NCBI GenBank assembly: GCA_023053575.1
Contig: JAKZAP010000017.1
Coordinates: 5,773,501 to 5,837,500 of the forward strand
DNA: 64,000 bases
Reading direction: 5' to 3'
Origin: Branchinecta lynchi
Lineage: Eukaryota > Arthropoda > Branchiopoda > Anostraca > Branchinectidae
Part shown: positions 24,051-35,975 of the stretch, piece by piece
Layout: every line of letters starts with the position of its first letter
Position numbering within the stretch: position 1 is the first letter of the stretch
The notes under the pieces: generated by a model
Seen by the model: only the letters and a program-made list of their open reading frames with translations
Told to the model about the DNA's origin: nothing
Database searches by the model: none
Position numbers and translations under genes: made by a program

Positions 24051-27003
24051 CCTCACTCGCCAAGTGTCACCTCCGTTCATAATAGGCCAGTTGAGATTTT
24101 TTTTTTATTTTTTTTTTTAAAATAAGGCCAACATGGACCACAATATAACAACAAGAGCTACGAGCTCATATGGCACTTGTACGAGTAGGCTGTACAAGAA
24201 AGTAGATGAAAACGTCACAAAATACACCCGCCATCCAAAAAGGCGGTTCGTAAATAGAAATAGGATATTTAGTTTCACTCATTTCTGAGCAGTTCCGGCA
24301 TCGTCTCGATTGCAAATGCACATGACTGTTCAAACTTTCATCCCAATAAATCCATTTGTTTGATCCCTAGACGTGCTACACGATTTCCGGTACTCACTCT
24401 ATTTCCACCTACCGTGGCCGAATCTGGTTCGGAATAAAAAAAAAATCGACCACCTAAAGCATCTTCGTTTATGCATGCATGTCTACCAAGTTTCACTCGA
24501 ATCTGAGCATTTTTGGAAAGTTCCGGTACCCGCCCCCCCCCTTCCCACCAACGTTGTCGGAGCCGGTTCGGGCCCAATCTCTTAATTCCCTCATCAAGTT
24601 TGACTGAAATTGGAGCATAGCCTATCTGCAAGTTTCCAGTACCCCCCCCCCTACCTTGGCCGAATCCGGCCCAGACGCCAAATAACAAATCTAGGCCGCA
24701 TAAACTCGGCACTGTCGAATTGCATCTCATTCGGTCCATCCGTTTGGTTTTTGTGCATGTCAAAAGTCCCCCCACCCCCAATTCCCCTAATCGTGGTCGC
24801 ATATGGTTCGAACGCATGTTTTACATGTCGAGGCCATCGATTCGTATCACCCATGAAGTTTCACTCGAATCAGACCACTCGTTCGCAATTTATAGAAGTC
24901 CATATTTCTCTTCTCTTGCTCCCCCAAAAATGCTCCGATCTAGGAACGGAAGTTTCCGGGGGTATGTTGTGTCAGGTTTTTAAGTCAAGATAATTCGGGT
25001 CGCTAATATGCCTGCAAAGTTTCATTGTCGTTTTACATCTGGAACTATTCTAACTCACGACTACCGGAATTCCAGGAAACCCCCTCCAACTCCCCCCACA
25101 GAGCCCCGAAACCATCTGGCTCCGTCAATTTCATCTAGGCCTAATGCTTGTTCCATCCATTAAGTTTCGTCCCAATCCCTCTGCTTTTAGAGTTTCTTGA
25201 GTTTTCCACCACCCCCCCCCCCCCCCCCATCCCCACAGGTATCGGACCCGACCCGGACGTGACACTGAACGTCCGAGGCGATAGCTCACCAGACAAGTTT
25301 CGTTCAAATCCGATCACCCGTTCAAAAGTTATGCACGCCACTAGTTCCGGACTCCCCATCCACCCACTCCCCCCACGATGGTCGGGTCGGGGAAACGCCT
25401 GTTCTCAAGTCAATCTGTTTGGATCCCTGACATACCTGCCAAGTTTCATCGCCCTAGGACATCAGGAAGTATGCCGAACTCGCGGGATCGCTAGAAATCC
25501 GGACCCCACCCCAACTCCCCCACAGTGCCCTGATCCGGTCCGGTTATGTCAATGACGTGTCTAGGACCTGTGCTTGTTTTTCCCACCAAGTTTCATCCCG
25601 ATCCCTCCACTTTAAGCGTTTCTCAAAATTTCCGGTTCCCTCCTCGAACTCCCCCCAGTGTCATCGGATCCGGCCCGGATTTAAAGTGAGGTGTCTGAGA
25701 CACAAGGTCATCCTAAATATCAATTTTCATCAAGATCCGATCACCCGTTCAAAAGTTATGCACGCCACTAGATTCCGGACTCCCCATCCACCCACTCCCC
25801 CCACGATGGTCGGGTCGGGGAAACGGCTGTTCTCAAGTCAATCTGTTCGGATCCCTGACATACCTGCCAAGTTTCATCGCCCTAGGACACCAGGAAGTAT
25901 GCCGAACTCGCGGGATCGCTAGAAATCACGACCCCCACCCCAACTCCCCCACAGTGCCCTGATCCGGTCCGGTTATGTCAATGACGTGTCTAGGACCTGT
26001 GCTTGTTTTTCCCACCAAGTTTCATCCCGATCCCTCCACTTTAAGCGTTTCTCAAAATTTCCGGTTCCCCACCCCAACTCCCCCACAGTGCCCTGATCCG
26101 GTCCGGTTATGTCAATGACGTTTCTAGGACCTGTGCTTGTTTTTCCCACCAAGTTTCATCCCGATCCCTCCACTTTAAGCGTTTCTCAAAATTTCCGGTT
26201 CCCTCCTCCAACTCCCCCCAGTGTCATCGGATCCGGCCCGGATTTAAAGTGACGTGTCTGAGACACGAGGTCATCCTAAATATCAATTTTCATCAAGATC
26301 CGATCACCCGTTCGCAAGCTCAAAAAATACCTCAAATTTAGGCTTCACCCTCCCTCCACTCCCCCCCCCCCCCCAGATGGTCGAATCGGGGAATTGATGA
26401 TTTCCTATTTAAGCTGGTCGGGTCCCAGACATGCCTGTCAAGTTCCATCGTCCCAGCACATCAGGAAGCACGGAACTCGCGGGATCACTACAAATTCGGA
26501 CTTCTCCCCCCCCCCCAACTCCCCCAAAGTGAGCGGATCCGTTCCGGTTATATCAGTCACGTATCTAGGACTTTTGCTTGTACTTTCCACCAAGTTTCAT
26601 TCGGATCCCTCCACTCTAAGTGTTTTCCAAGATTTCCGGTTTCCCCCTCTAACTCCCCCCAGTGTCACCGGATCCGATCTGGATTTAAAATGGAGGGTCT
26701 GAGACACGAAGTCCTTCCATGTATTAAGTTTCATGAAGATCCGATCACCCGTTCGTAAGCTAAAAATATCTCATTTTTCCTATTTTTTCCGGATTCCCCC
26801 TCCCTCCACTCCCCTCCAGATGGTCGGATCGAGGAAGCGACAATTTCTAATTTAATCTGGTCCAGTTCCTGATATGCTTGCCAAGTTTCATCGTCCTAGC
26901 TTATCTGGAAGTGCCCGAACTAGCAAAACCGGGACCGACAGACCGACTGACGGACAGAAATAACAATCGCTATATGGCACTTGAGTAAGCTCAAGTGCCA
27001 TAA

Positions 27004-28422
27004 AAACATACTAAACAAACAAACAAATGGAAATACCAGATCACTTACGTGACTCCTGTCAAAAGCCCCGCATACAACTCACGAGTCCACGCAAGCCATA
27101 CAGGCAGAGAAAGCCGCATCTGAGGCCCACAAAGGATCCTAAGAAGTGGGCTAGGCGATCGGAGGATCCTGGTTTGAAGGGAAAGAATTGACCGCCTCCG
27201 AAGTTCACCAAAAGCTCAAAGCGCCTCGCCTTTGAAAGCTCAAAGCGCCTCGCCTGATCGAGAGTCTGTAACTTACCGAAAACTAATTACCCTAGTGGAT
27301 GAGTAATTGCGAAAATTTGAGTGAACTTGGATTCACTCAACTTGGAAAATTTGAGTGAACTTGAGTGAAATACTGGGAGTGAATTGAAGAGTAGTAACGC
27401 GCTAGTGGACGTGCGACGTCCCTGTATTAACTTCTTCTTCCTTCGTTGAAGGGTACCTTGGATGCTCAAGGGTTAAATTTGTCTTCAATCTTCTTTATTT
27501 GTGTTTATATTCCTTCATCCCCCGTTCAGGGGTCCCTTGGTTCCTCAGGGTAGCAATAGTAATCTATTTTTTGTGTATTTATGCATTATGATGGGTAATA
27601 AAAATATTAATTAATTAATAGCCCATAGAATCTGGGTGACATGGTACAGTAGAGGTATGCTTATTTGAACACTTTTTTAACTGTTCCATTACCTTGGCTT
27701 TCTTACTTGCATATAAAAAAGTAAAACGGAAAAGAAAAATAACAAACTTGATATCAGCTAACAGCCAACTATTTCAGGGTTATCCTGGCACAAACTTGAA
27801 GCAGAAATTCAATTAAATTTCTTTTTGAATTCATTAAAAAGGTCTGACGGTTCGGACCGCCATCTTCTCCATTGAAGGTGAGTTCCTCCCGGCAAACTTT
27901 TCAAATTATAAAAAACAAAACAGAGGTGTCAGCTGAGTCACTTTCATAGGTGAATGGTGAATTAGTAAAATATTCAAAATGTGACATAAGCATGAGTGAT
28001 TATTACTAGTATTTATAGGAAAAAATGCCTGGTTTGGGTTTTAGTTTTGTCTTCAGCGATCGTTCACTGTTAGCACATAAGCATACCTCTACTGTATCTG
28101 CAAAAACGCAAGTTACTGTTGCAGTTGCGTTAGCCGCAGCTAGCGGATCTCCGCAACATCGACAGGTTCACCTAGCCGGAATGGGAAGATGTATAAGGGC
28201 AGAGGCTCAGATCACACACTGCTGGTGACTCTTCTGGGATCCCTCTAAGGTGCTAAGGTCTATGACTACTCTATATGACTTAGTCCGAAACACGCCATGT
28301 TAACCTCAGGAAGAACGAGAAACGTCACCCAAACGAATCCTCAACCTTTTTTCACATCCTATGTCAACCAATCAACTAGGCTCTTCGCTAGGTGCACGGC
28401 AATTCTTCATTTACAGGAAGAG
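27004..28422. other. Host intergenic DNA, no gene seen
   Basis: Includes a short tandem duplication AAAGCTCAAAGCGCCTCGCC at about 27213-27253 and repeated GTGAACTTG motifs at 27320-27365. AATATTAATTAATTAAT near 27602 may be a non-LTR tail. The open frame at 28025-28228 has no recognisable similarity. Confidence 0.45.
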
Positions 28423-28425
28423 TTA

Positions 28426-28670
28426 CCCTAGGTTCACACAGACGTTCACACTGAGGCAATATCGGCTATCGCCGAGATTTTCGTCACCAAAGTCGGCGGT
28501 TTCTGTTGCTTCGTCAGGCGATTTTCAATATTGGGAAACAAAGTTTTAATGTCGCGTTAAATTCTGTTGCCGACGAAAATTCAGTGTGAACATCCAGGCG
28601 ATAAAGATCTTCGTCGCTGCGATTGAGAAATCTCGTTCATCGCCGCGATTTGCTCTGTGTGAAGCTAGGG
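28426..28670. mobile_element. PIF/Harbinger-type MITE
   Basis: A 245-bp element starts CCCTAGGTTCACACAG and ends CTGTGTGAAGCTAGGG, a 16-bp inverted repeat with one mismatch. Flanking TTA triplets at 28423-28425 and 28671-28673 match the 3-bp TWA target preference of PIF/Harbinger elements. The interior has GTGTGAAC and GCCGACGAAAAT motifs and no coding region. Confidence 0.8.
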
Positions 28671-28673
28671 TTA

Positions 28674-30146
28674 GTCATCAAGAGCATTTAATACTCCACT
28701 CCCCCACACGAAAGCAAGTCCTTCATCGCCAGACGTCTTGACGAAAACTTTCAAGAATTAGTTATCTGAAGTTGTAAGTTTCTGTAGCATACACAGTAAT
28801 ATGCTACAGAATCAACAGAAGCTGTTGTCACTGCATGCTACTACAGCAAAATCGGATGCTGCTACAGCAAGACTAGATGCTAGTAGGCTACTAGATACTA
28901 CTACTTAAGAAGACTAAATTCTACTGGATACCTACTACTTAAGATTAGCCATGTCTGAGTGAAAGTATTCCATACTACTACGGATAAATTCATGCAACAT
29001 TTTCGTACAACTACTTACTATACAACTGCATAGGCTACACTTTTTCATCGGGATATCTACCAGGCATAGGACAGTGGACAGAAGTTGTCCTACATAGTCC
29101 ACCTCCTAGGTAAGGTTGAGTCTAGGGAGCTCCTTCTTGGTATTTTGACGTCTGCAAATTACACAGGTATAAAACTGGTGAGGGACTACACGGAGAATTT
29201 TAGAAACCCAGCGAGGAGTTCTGTCTGTTCGAATGAGATGTAGCCTATCTAATGCAATTTGTGCTTTAAGGAAAGAAAAATATCAGACCCACTAGAAGGT
29301 CGAAGCTCCGTCTCTAATTTTTTGCGTCTTTGCCAAAACCAAATTTACGAGGCCTTGGCAGTGATTACAAACTTTTCAACGACCTTCTAAAATGGCGGAA
29401 ATTCGGGCTTATTTTGGGCGAGCGGGGAAATTAAAAGTTCATCAGATGATGGCTCTGTTATCCGTATATGGACGAACCTGTGGGTGTGTCACTGAGTACA
29501 CTGGCCTCTCGACAAAAATGGTACAAACAAAAATGCAAGTTTCAATGACCGATGAAAAAGTCAACAAACCGCAGCCTACATGCTTATTTTAAAGCGTGAT
29601 TTGTTTTATTTTAAGTTGAAATTCAATGGATTAAGTTCTTGTTGCGAAATAATACAAACAACTAAAATCGGTCCTTTAGTAAATGTAAAATTCCTTTGTT
29701 CTTCACTATCCAACCAATGTTATTCTCCTTCATTTTAGTAGTAGGCTACTTGGTTTGAAATTACTTCATCATCTGATGACCTGGAAAGATAACTATAGGG
29801 GGGGGGGGTGAAGAGCCCCAACCTCTCTGGGGCTCGGCATCTCGCAACTATACAAAAGTCACTGAAAACGGAAAAAGAACGTCCTATCTGATTATTCCGA
29901 TTCGGTCATTTTATATGTTGCTTGGGCTGAAGGAGTTATCTCTTAGGCCTAATTATATTTTAATTTAAAATATATGATTCGTAAAAAAGTACAATCGTTT
30001 TCTATTTCATTTCTAAGTATACAGACAGTAGACATTTTTGCTAAATTACCAAAAAGGGGGTCTCAATCAACTGCTAGGCCCTGAATCTTTATGTCTTCGT
30101 CTGGTATTTGGCTGGAAAATATTCAAAGTTTAACGATTATGGCAGC
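28674..30146. other. Host intergenic DNA, no gene seen
   Basis: Contains dense TACTACT/GCTACTAC simple-sequence drift at 28780-28990. No gene or RNA is supported. Confidence 0.45.
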
Positions 30147-30800
30147 TTTTTATAGGGCACTTGCCCTTCGGCCAAGACCCATATAGAGATCGAAATTTCT
30201 GTCCGTCCGTCGGTCGGTCCGGGTTTTGCTAGTTCGGGCACTTCAACATAAGCTAGGACGACGAAACTTGGCAGTCATATCAGGGACCCGAAACTATTAA
30301 CTTGGAAACAGTCGTTTTCCTGATCCGACCATCATGGGGGGAGTGGAAGGAGGGAGTCCGGAATCTTAAGGTAACTTTTGAACGGGTGATCGGATCTTAA
30401 CAAGACTTGGCATTTGGAAAGACCTCGTTGAAGGGGGGGGGGGGCGGATATCTTGGGAAACCCTTATAGAGTGGAGGGATCGGGATGAAACTTAGTGGGA
30501 AGATCAAGCACAGAACAAGTCCTAGATACATCGTTGACATAACCGGACCGGTTTCGGGCACTTTGGGGGGGGGGGAGTGAGTTCGGTACTTCCCGATGTA
30601 CTAGGATGATGAAACTGAGCAGGAAGGACCAGTCGTTAGCACGATCGTGGGGCGAGTGGAGGGATGGGGAATCCGGAATCTAGTGGCATAATTAACTTTT
30701 GAATGGGCGATCGGATTTGAGAAACTTGGCAAGTGGAAAGAGCTTTTGTCTCAGATGTTCCATGCACAATCCGGACCGGATCCGATACTGGGGTAGGGTG
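30147..30800 (+). repeat. Left-arm copy of the AAGTTTCAT/GTCCGTCCG repeat family
   Basis: Begins GGGCACTTGCCCTTCGGCCAA and CTGTCCGTCCGTCGGTCGGTC, matching 21334 onward. GATCGGATCTTAACAAGACTTGGC-like and GGGATGAAACTTAGTGGGAAG blocks follow in the same order. The opposite arm is missing, so this is half of the fold-back array. Confidence 0.75.
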
Positions 30801-33590
30801 TTCATTTACAATCACTGCTTAGTCCATCATGGGCTGTATTTCCACTGTTAACCCACAATCTGAGATTCAGTTTCAAATTTAGTGCAACGTCCAGTGTTGC
30901 CGAACTCTGATAAATAACATGATAAATTTAAACTAGCATGATAAAGCTTCGGGGACTAGGACTCCGCCCTAACTGAGTCTCCTACTAACTGTTTTAGACA
31001 AGCATACCAGTCTCTTTGTGGTTTATACTAGGCTGAAGACACTGCTGATATAGTTGTTGTTTTTTTATAAAAGAAATAGAAAACCATGATTTTCGGGTTT
31101 TTCTATCTCCTGGAATCTAAAGTCCTCTCTTCTTCGCTGGCATTTTATTAATTTGAAAAATATTGCCTACTTCACCTTCCGGTTCAAGTCCATCAGCCAC
31201 CCACCTAGTATACTGGATACAAAACGAACTTGTATCGATAACGCAAGCTACCGGTTTGTGTATCGACTTTCGAGCGTAGGCGATCGTTTCGAGAAACTGA
31301 AATTCTATTTACGGAACGAAATTCTATTTACAACGTGAAATTCTATTTGCAACCTCGTTTACAACGTGTTCGATTTCTCTTTACTTATGCAAATTTTGTA
31401 GTTACAGAATTTGTTTTTAACCAGACATGTTTTGCATTTAAAACAAGGAAAAAAAGAAAAAAGATTTGTTCAGTAAATTTTTGCAAAGTAAATATACTTT
31501 GGTTTAGTAAATAGAATTTGATCTTGTAAACAGAATCTGATTTTACAAAATAGATGTCTTTTGGGTAATTTGATAGAAATTGATTTTACGTTAACAGAAT
31601 CTGATTCAGTAAACATAACTTCATGTTGTCCGCTTTTGCCCCTTCGTATTTTGGAAGTAGGTCAGGTTGCATTGGCATAATAGGCACGACGAGCCCTTTA
31701 GATCTTTTTCTTTATATACCAATCTATTTATAACCCGCTTATGAAAGAAAACAGCAGAATGCCAAAATAGTAGATCGAAAAAAATACTGATACAACACTA
31801 ATATGTTGAAAATTTCCATTGTGTGATAATAATGTTGGGTTTCAAGCACTGCTAGAAATTGAATTGTCGGGGCACTGCCATTAAAAAGTGTGGGCTCTGA
31901 AATCACTGACATGCCATCTAGTGAATCGGCAAGTAAGTAGAAACGAAGTTTCCGGCAGAGCGCTCTAGCTAGCATTTGCAGGAATAAGCTACGTTCAGAC
32001 AATTCCAACTAAAACCAGAAAAATGCCTATGCCCTAGACTCTACAAAAAGTCGGAGCTAAATTTGTTCCATACCAGCTCAGCGCGCCAAGCGGGAGTTTC
32101 CATAAATCCTTCGGGCCGTCCAATCAAAAAAATAAGCACCAGAACGTACGTCTCCCTATCTTTGTAATCCGACCATGCTGATTCGACTAGATCCCAATAC
32201 CCGACCCAATCGAAGGGGAGGAGCAATACGGAACATCCCAATTCGTTACCTCTACAAACAGCTATATCGCAGTAAAGCCCCGGAGAAGAAATTTCCGAAG
32301 TAAAAGCCGATTGATGGTCTATCATTGTGACGTCGCATGTACGTGCTGCAGAGCGGGTCAGTACGCTTCTTGCACTTTTTCATATGATATGCGCAGCGGC
32401 GAAGAGGGAAGTAAACGGGCATCAATTCAAAGTTCAGCAAGTACCTCTAGCTCAGCTCAGTTTGATATGCCGCAGGCTCCGATATGCCTGCAGCATTTAA
32501 AGCGGGACAAACTTGTGAGTTTAGAAATTGTTTAGGAAAGCTAAGATGCGGTCTGCAGACGTAAAGGAAACAGGGGAGGTTGTATCTTTTTGTTTGCTAT
32601 GTTCAGCATACGAAGTTATTGTAGCCATCACTGGTACACGACTGAATTAGTTTCAGTAGGGACAATCTCTATCGATAGTGGTGCTTGTATCACTGCTATC
32701 CGAGTGTGCCGCTTTTTTCATGTCTTGGCGCAACTCCCCAGTTCTGTTTTCCTCTGCAAATTTTCGCAGCTGTTTCACGTACATCGTACTTCGCTTAGAA
32801 ACCGTTTGCTTGTTTCAGATAATTGTATCATCAATGCTTTTTGTAATATGTGACTTCGCCTATCTCTGTCTGTAAGGGTAAAAATGTCGAATCAGAGGGG
32901 TGTGGTGTTTTGTTTTTTTGATGTGGTTTCATACCGGAATAAAAGTACTGAACTTAAGCTGTGCCTTTTTCTTGTATCTTTGACCTTTCGTTATGACTCT
33001 TCTGAATTCCATACAAGTGACGTCATGGGACGCAGGAGCTAGCAGTGCGGTTTGATTGTCCATAAAACGGCTCGGAAAAATAAACACGTCCTGTGCTTCG
33101 TTTGCTCAAACATAGATTCAAATGTATACTCGACAATATTACGAATTGCGATATTGTGTTGCGACGTTGAATACTTCGAATAAATTGTAAGGTCAGAAAC
33201 AAAAAACGATAACGACCGAGAAAGAACCGTCCTTCGTTACACGGTTAACCGGGCAGAGCTAACTCGGTGAACTTGCTACCGAATAAAACGATTCTTCAAG
33301 TCCTTTTCTTAAATAGAGGCGAGCGGCTTGCCTCCACTTTTACATGTGATGTTTGAATACACTGAAATATTTGACTCGTATAAGAGATTTTTTTTTCCAC
33401 CAGGGGCTCTAGTAATAGTGTTCAGAGTGTGCGCTGCTTGCAAGACGACCCAAAATTCATCCAGACGCGGAGAATTTGAATTTGAACAAAGGCCTGCATA
33501 TTCATGGTTAAAGGTGCTAACCTCGGAAATGCTACGTCTGTATGAAGTGGGAAAAATTATGTTATGACATCTCCTGCAAGGAATGGACAT
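30801..33590. other. Host intergenic DNA, no gene seen
   Basis: About 2.8 kb of AT-rich DNA. Repeated CAGAATCTGATTTTACnnA motifs lie at 31505-31620. Minus frames near 31739-32325 are short and not splice-bounded by convincing sites. Confidence 0.45.
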
Positions 33591-34066
33591 GTTGCGTTTT
33601 TGTTCGGCTTTTCACTCGCCTTTTTACTTTTTTGCGTTTTCCGTAAAATGGTCCTAAGCACTGTTTGACAATTTCCCGTTTTTGTCAAAAAGGCAAACGC
33701 CGACTTTCGCCTTTTCCTCGGCTTTTTGCAAAAAGGCAAACTTGGTAGGTGACAATGTTACGCTCTCTTTTTGGCTTTTTGCCTCGCTACTTCAGCCAGT
33801 TTATCCCAAAATCCAATGAAAGAGGAATTTGATTCAAAGTGAAAATCAGTATTTCGAGACTGTCTCGGATTTTAAAGATGAAAAATTTAAGTGCAAGTAA
33901 AATACAAAAAACGGCATTTGTCAAAATAGCGTTTTCATCCGAGAAAAGTGAAAAGTCCTTAGTAGCAACGGCAACTTGCGAAAACGCGAGAATGTTCAAA
34001 AAGGCCTGAAAACGATAAAAACCCAAAGCTGAAAAGGGAAAGGCAAAAGCCGAACAAAAACGCAAC
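33591..34066. mobile_element. MITE with GTTGCGTTTTTGTTCGGCTTTT ends
   Basis: A 476-bp element with a perfect ~22-bp inverted repeat: GTTGCGTTTTTGTTCGGCTT on the left and AAGCCGAACAAAAACGCAAC on the right. GGCAAAAAG/CTTTTTGCC motifs repeat through the interior. Both strands have open frames because of this symmetry, and no transposase is present. Confidence 0.8.
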
Positions 34067-34299
34067 TATTGGTTGTATTCGCGAGAACACCTGGTAAGTT
34101 ATTTTAATTATAAGATAGCTGTTTCAAAACCAACGGGCCATAGAGCCCTTGGGATTTTGATTAATAAATAGATTTTGTTTTGTGTCTACGTTAGTATTAT
34201 GTTAGTTGTTTATATATAAGTTTGTCAATAAAAAGAACTTGACTATTTATTTGTCGCCAATGGCTGACTTTTATAGTTGGTAAATGTTTCAAGCGTAGA

Positions 34300-34431
34300 C
34301 GGACATCTATACAGTGGTACCACAAATCCGAAAGAAGAAGTTCAATCGATGAAACCGATTATCTGTGGATAACGGACACACGAACTATCGCACTTGTATG
34401 GGGTTTTCAGGTATTCCAATGAATAAGTGAT
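34300..34431 (+). mobile_element. Left remnant of the TTAA-family MITE that the Polinton entered
   Basis: GGTACCACAAATCCG, CGATTATCTGTGGATAA, GCACTT...GGGGTTTTCAG and AATAAGTGAT follow the same order as the right half of copies A and D. The MITE continues after the Polinton at 48021 with AGTGATGCGTAACTA. The 6-bp target AGTGAT is 34426-34431 on this side. Confidence 0.65.
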
Positions 34432-35016
34432 AGTAGTATATAATCGCCGATGCTAGACCACCCTCCCCCCAATTTCAAAACCCCAGTTTAACATCAATTT
34501 CTTAAATTTTAACATCCTTTTTACCAAATTATCCCCCTTTCTAAGAACATTTTTATTTTCTTACTTCCAAAATAAAGGATACAAGAAATGAGAATATTAC
34601 CCTTTACTACATGTAAAATACTACAATATACTACTACTTCTTTTTTTTTACATTTTTCATTTTTTATTCAAATATTACTGAGTAAACAGTTCTAAATCCA
34701 CATATGTTTCTTTGTTCTTGTTTTCGCGTACAATAGGCTGCAAAACTAGATTTTTCTTTAAAAGTAATTCGTTAGCAATGGCATTATATTTCTGAGTTAT
34801 AAACAAATCACAGGGTTTGTCATTATGATTAATAACTACAACCAACTTATCACCATATTTTGTCTTAGCAATTCTCATTTTAACAATAGTATATTTCAAT
34901 CCTAGAACTAGTTCTTCTTTCCTGATTGTCTGATTGTATTTATTCATTCTGATTGTATTCAAGACTTCCTTTGTGGACTCCATTTATTAGGGGATGATTT
35001 TATTAAATAAAAATCC
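34432..35016 (+). repeat. Polinton left terminal inverted repeat, 585 bp
   Basis: The reverse complement matches 47436-48020 base for base wherever I compared, including the whole internal gene. Identity breaks at AAAAATCC|C on this side against AAAAATCC|A on the other. Confidence 0.95.
34675..34983 (-). CDS. Terminal-repeat gene, left copy (possible OB-fold DNA-binding protein)
   Basis: A 102-aa protein, identical to the copy at 47469-47777 because both lie inside the terminal repeats. Both read outward toward the ends of the element. The sequence has an N-terminal helix, a strand-rich centre LVLGLKYTIVKMRIAKTKYG then DKLVVVINHNDKPCDLFI, and a terminal strand. The pattern 'K.Y.I...R...TKYG..LVV.I' recalls small OB-fold single-stranded-DNA-binding proteins of mobile elements, but that is inference. 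The start is fixed by CCCTAATAAATG. A role at the replicating ends would suit its position. Confidence 0.75.
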   Translation of the reverse strand: MESTKEVLNTIRMNKYNQTIRKEELVLGLKYTIVKMRIAKTKYGDKLVVVINHNDKPCDLFITQKYNAIANELLLKKNLVLQPIVRENKNKETYVDLELFTQ

Positions 35017-35555
35017 CAATCGCTTTGAAACATCTGGTAATAGAAACCAACCACGTTTATCATATAAATGCGATAGATACAAACGCAGTACTGAGTTTGC
35101 ATGATGATATGATGATTACCGATTTTGAACTTTATAAAATATTTTTGCAAAACCCCACACCCCCAGACTTTGAAAATTAAGAGGTGTGATGTTGGTACAC
35201 CCCGATTGGTGTAGTGTTTGTGGTGATGTGGCCTTAGTCTGGGGGGCCCTGAACGGGGAACCCGCAAGTTTTTATTACCATCCCACTATCGACAAACAGA
35301 AACTGCGGTCAGTGGGATTCGAAGGTCTGAATGGTGATGAGTCAACGTTCGGCCGAGCGTTGAGCCACTACACCAAGGGTCCTTGTTCAATTCGCACAAG
35401 TTTCCGAGTTAAGATGAGATTGTGTTAGTCACGCCGGAGACTGTAATTACATCCCAAATTGGCGGCGAGACCTTTGAATGACGCAGCTCATTAATGCGCG
35501 TATGAAATAAAGATCTGTTTGACAGTTAGGAAACAATATTCAGTATAGCAATAGA
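35017..35555. other. Non-coding left-arm segment with GC-richer insert
   Basis: Between the terminal repeat and the two-TM gene. From about 35165 to 35490 the sequence is more GC-rich than the rest of the Polinton and contains a tRNA-like stretch on the minus strand. The open frame at 35186-35428 lacks the (A/T)TAAATG start context of every Polinton gene, so I do not call it a gene. Confidence 0.5.
35310..35384 (-). repeat. tRNA-like / SINE-head-like sequence inside the Polinton
   Basis: Read on the minus strand, GGACCCTTGGTGTAGTGGC contains a box A-like TGGTGTAGTGG. About 40 bases on, CTTCGAATCCCAC resembles box B (GTTCGAATCC). The stems do not close into a proper cloverleaf. It may be a degenerate tRNA, the head of a SINE that jumped into the element, or coincidence. 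Confidence 0.35.
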
Positions 35556-35975
35556 CTATATGTTTGGTAATTTCTCTTGAATTTTTATAGATTTATTACA
35601 ATATTTATAGCCATTCAGACGGACTTGTTTCATGTATTTTTCGCGAGGAAAAAATCGAAAGGTTTTACGCATCTCTGTTTCTCTCTGAATTACCTCCTCA
35701 ATTGTTAACTGTCCGCATTTTAGCATTGACAACAACTCAGTATAAAAATCATAAATAGTCCTAAATTCTGCTTTTCTATCAGCAATGCTTAATTGCTTTT
35801 CAATTATTTCGATGATAACAGCACCCAAACTTAAAGAAGCTAGCGGTAGCACTAGAAACGCAGACATTCCTGCTGCTGAAAAGAGGAATTTGGATACAAG
35901 TAAGCTATTACTTATACGATTGTAGTACTTGTAACTGCGACGGTAAACATACATTTTCTTTTCTAATTCTTCCAT
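35556..35975 (-). CDS. Two-transmembrane-segment Polinton protein, SLATT-like topology
   Basis: 139 aa. A basic amphipathic N-terminus (1-22) is followed by two closely spaced hydrophobic segments, about 24-42 and 43-57 (SLLVSKFLFSAAGMSAFLVL and PLASLSLGAVIIEII). A long charged helical C-terminal half follows, including a TIYDFYTELLSML stretch. Similar two-TM proteins with a charged helical tail occur in animal Polintons. The topology resembles SLATT/DUF4231 membrane proteins, but similarity at sequence level is not established. It is divergent from the polymerase gene and starts at ATTATAAATG. Role unknown; membrane association or virion egress are guesses. Confidence 0.7.
   Translation of the reverse strand: MEELEKKMYVYRRSYKYYNRISNSLLVSKFLFSAAGMSAFLVLPLASLSLGAVIIEIIEKQLSIADRKAEFRTIYDFYTELLSMLKCGQLTIEEVIQRETEMRKTFRFFPREKYMKQVRLNGYKYCNKSIKIQEKLPNI

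Larger units (their letters stand above)
21334..27003. repeat. Fold-back-like composite array of the AAGTTTCAT/GTCCGTCCG family
   Basis: The left end reads ATGGCACTTGCCCTTCGGCC then CTGTCCGTCCGTCGGTC. The right end reads GACCGACTGACGGACAG then CTATATGGCACTTGAG and AAGTGCCATAAAAA, so the ends are inverted. Blocks of about 100-350 bp, each with AAGTTTCATC(G/C)nCCTAG, GATCCGATCACCCGTTC and CnCCnACTCCCCCC, repeat with divergence. They lie in one orientation at 21334-21975 and the opposite one at 24480-26960. At 25310-26290 near-identical ~430-bp units occur in tandem. Two hairpin elements and one hAT MITE are nested inside. No protein-coding gene is credible; proline-rich open frames come from the C-rich repeats. 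Confidence 0.75.

Noticed and set aside
23769..24063. Similar 76-82-codon proteins on both strands
   Set aside because: They arise from the paired arms of a hairpin element.
25148..25922. Pro-rich open frames of 120-135 codons
   Set aside because: They follow the C-rich tandem blocks of the 21334-27003 array, with no splice sites or domain pattern.
34959..35267. 102-codon minus frame crossing the terminal-repeat boundary
   Set aside because: It spans the end of the repeat and is out of frame with the conserved terminal-repeat gene.
35186..35428. 80-codon frame with CSVC inside the Polinton
   Set aside because: It lacks the start motif shared by all Polinton genes, lies in the GC-richer insert and overlaps the tRNA-like stretch.
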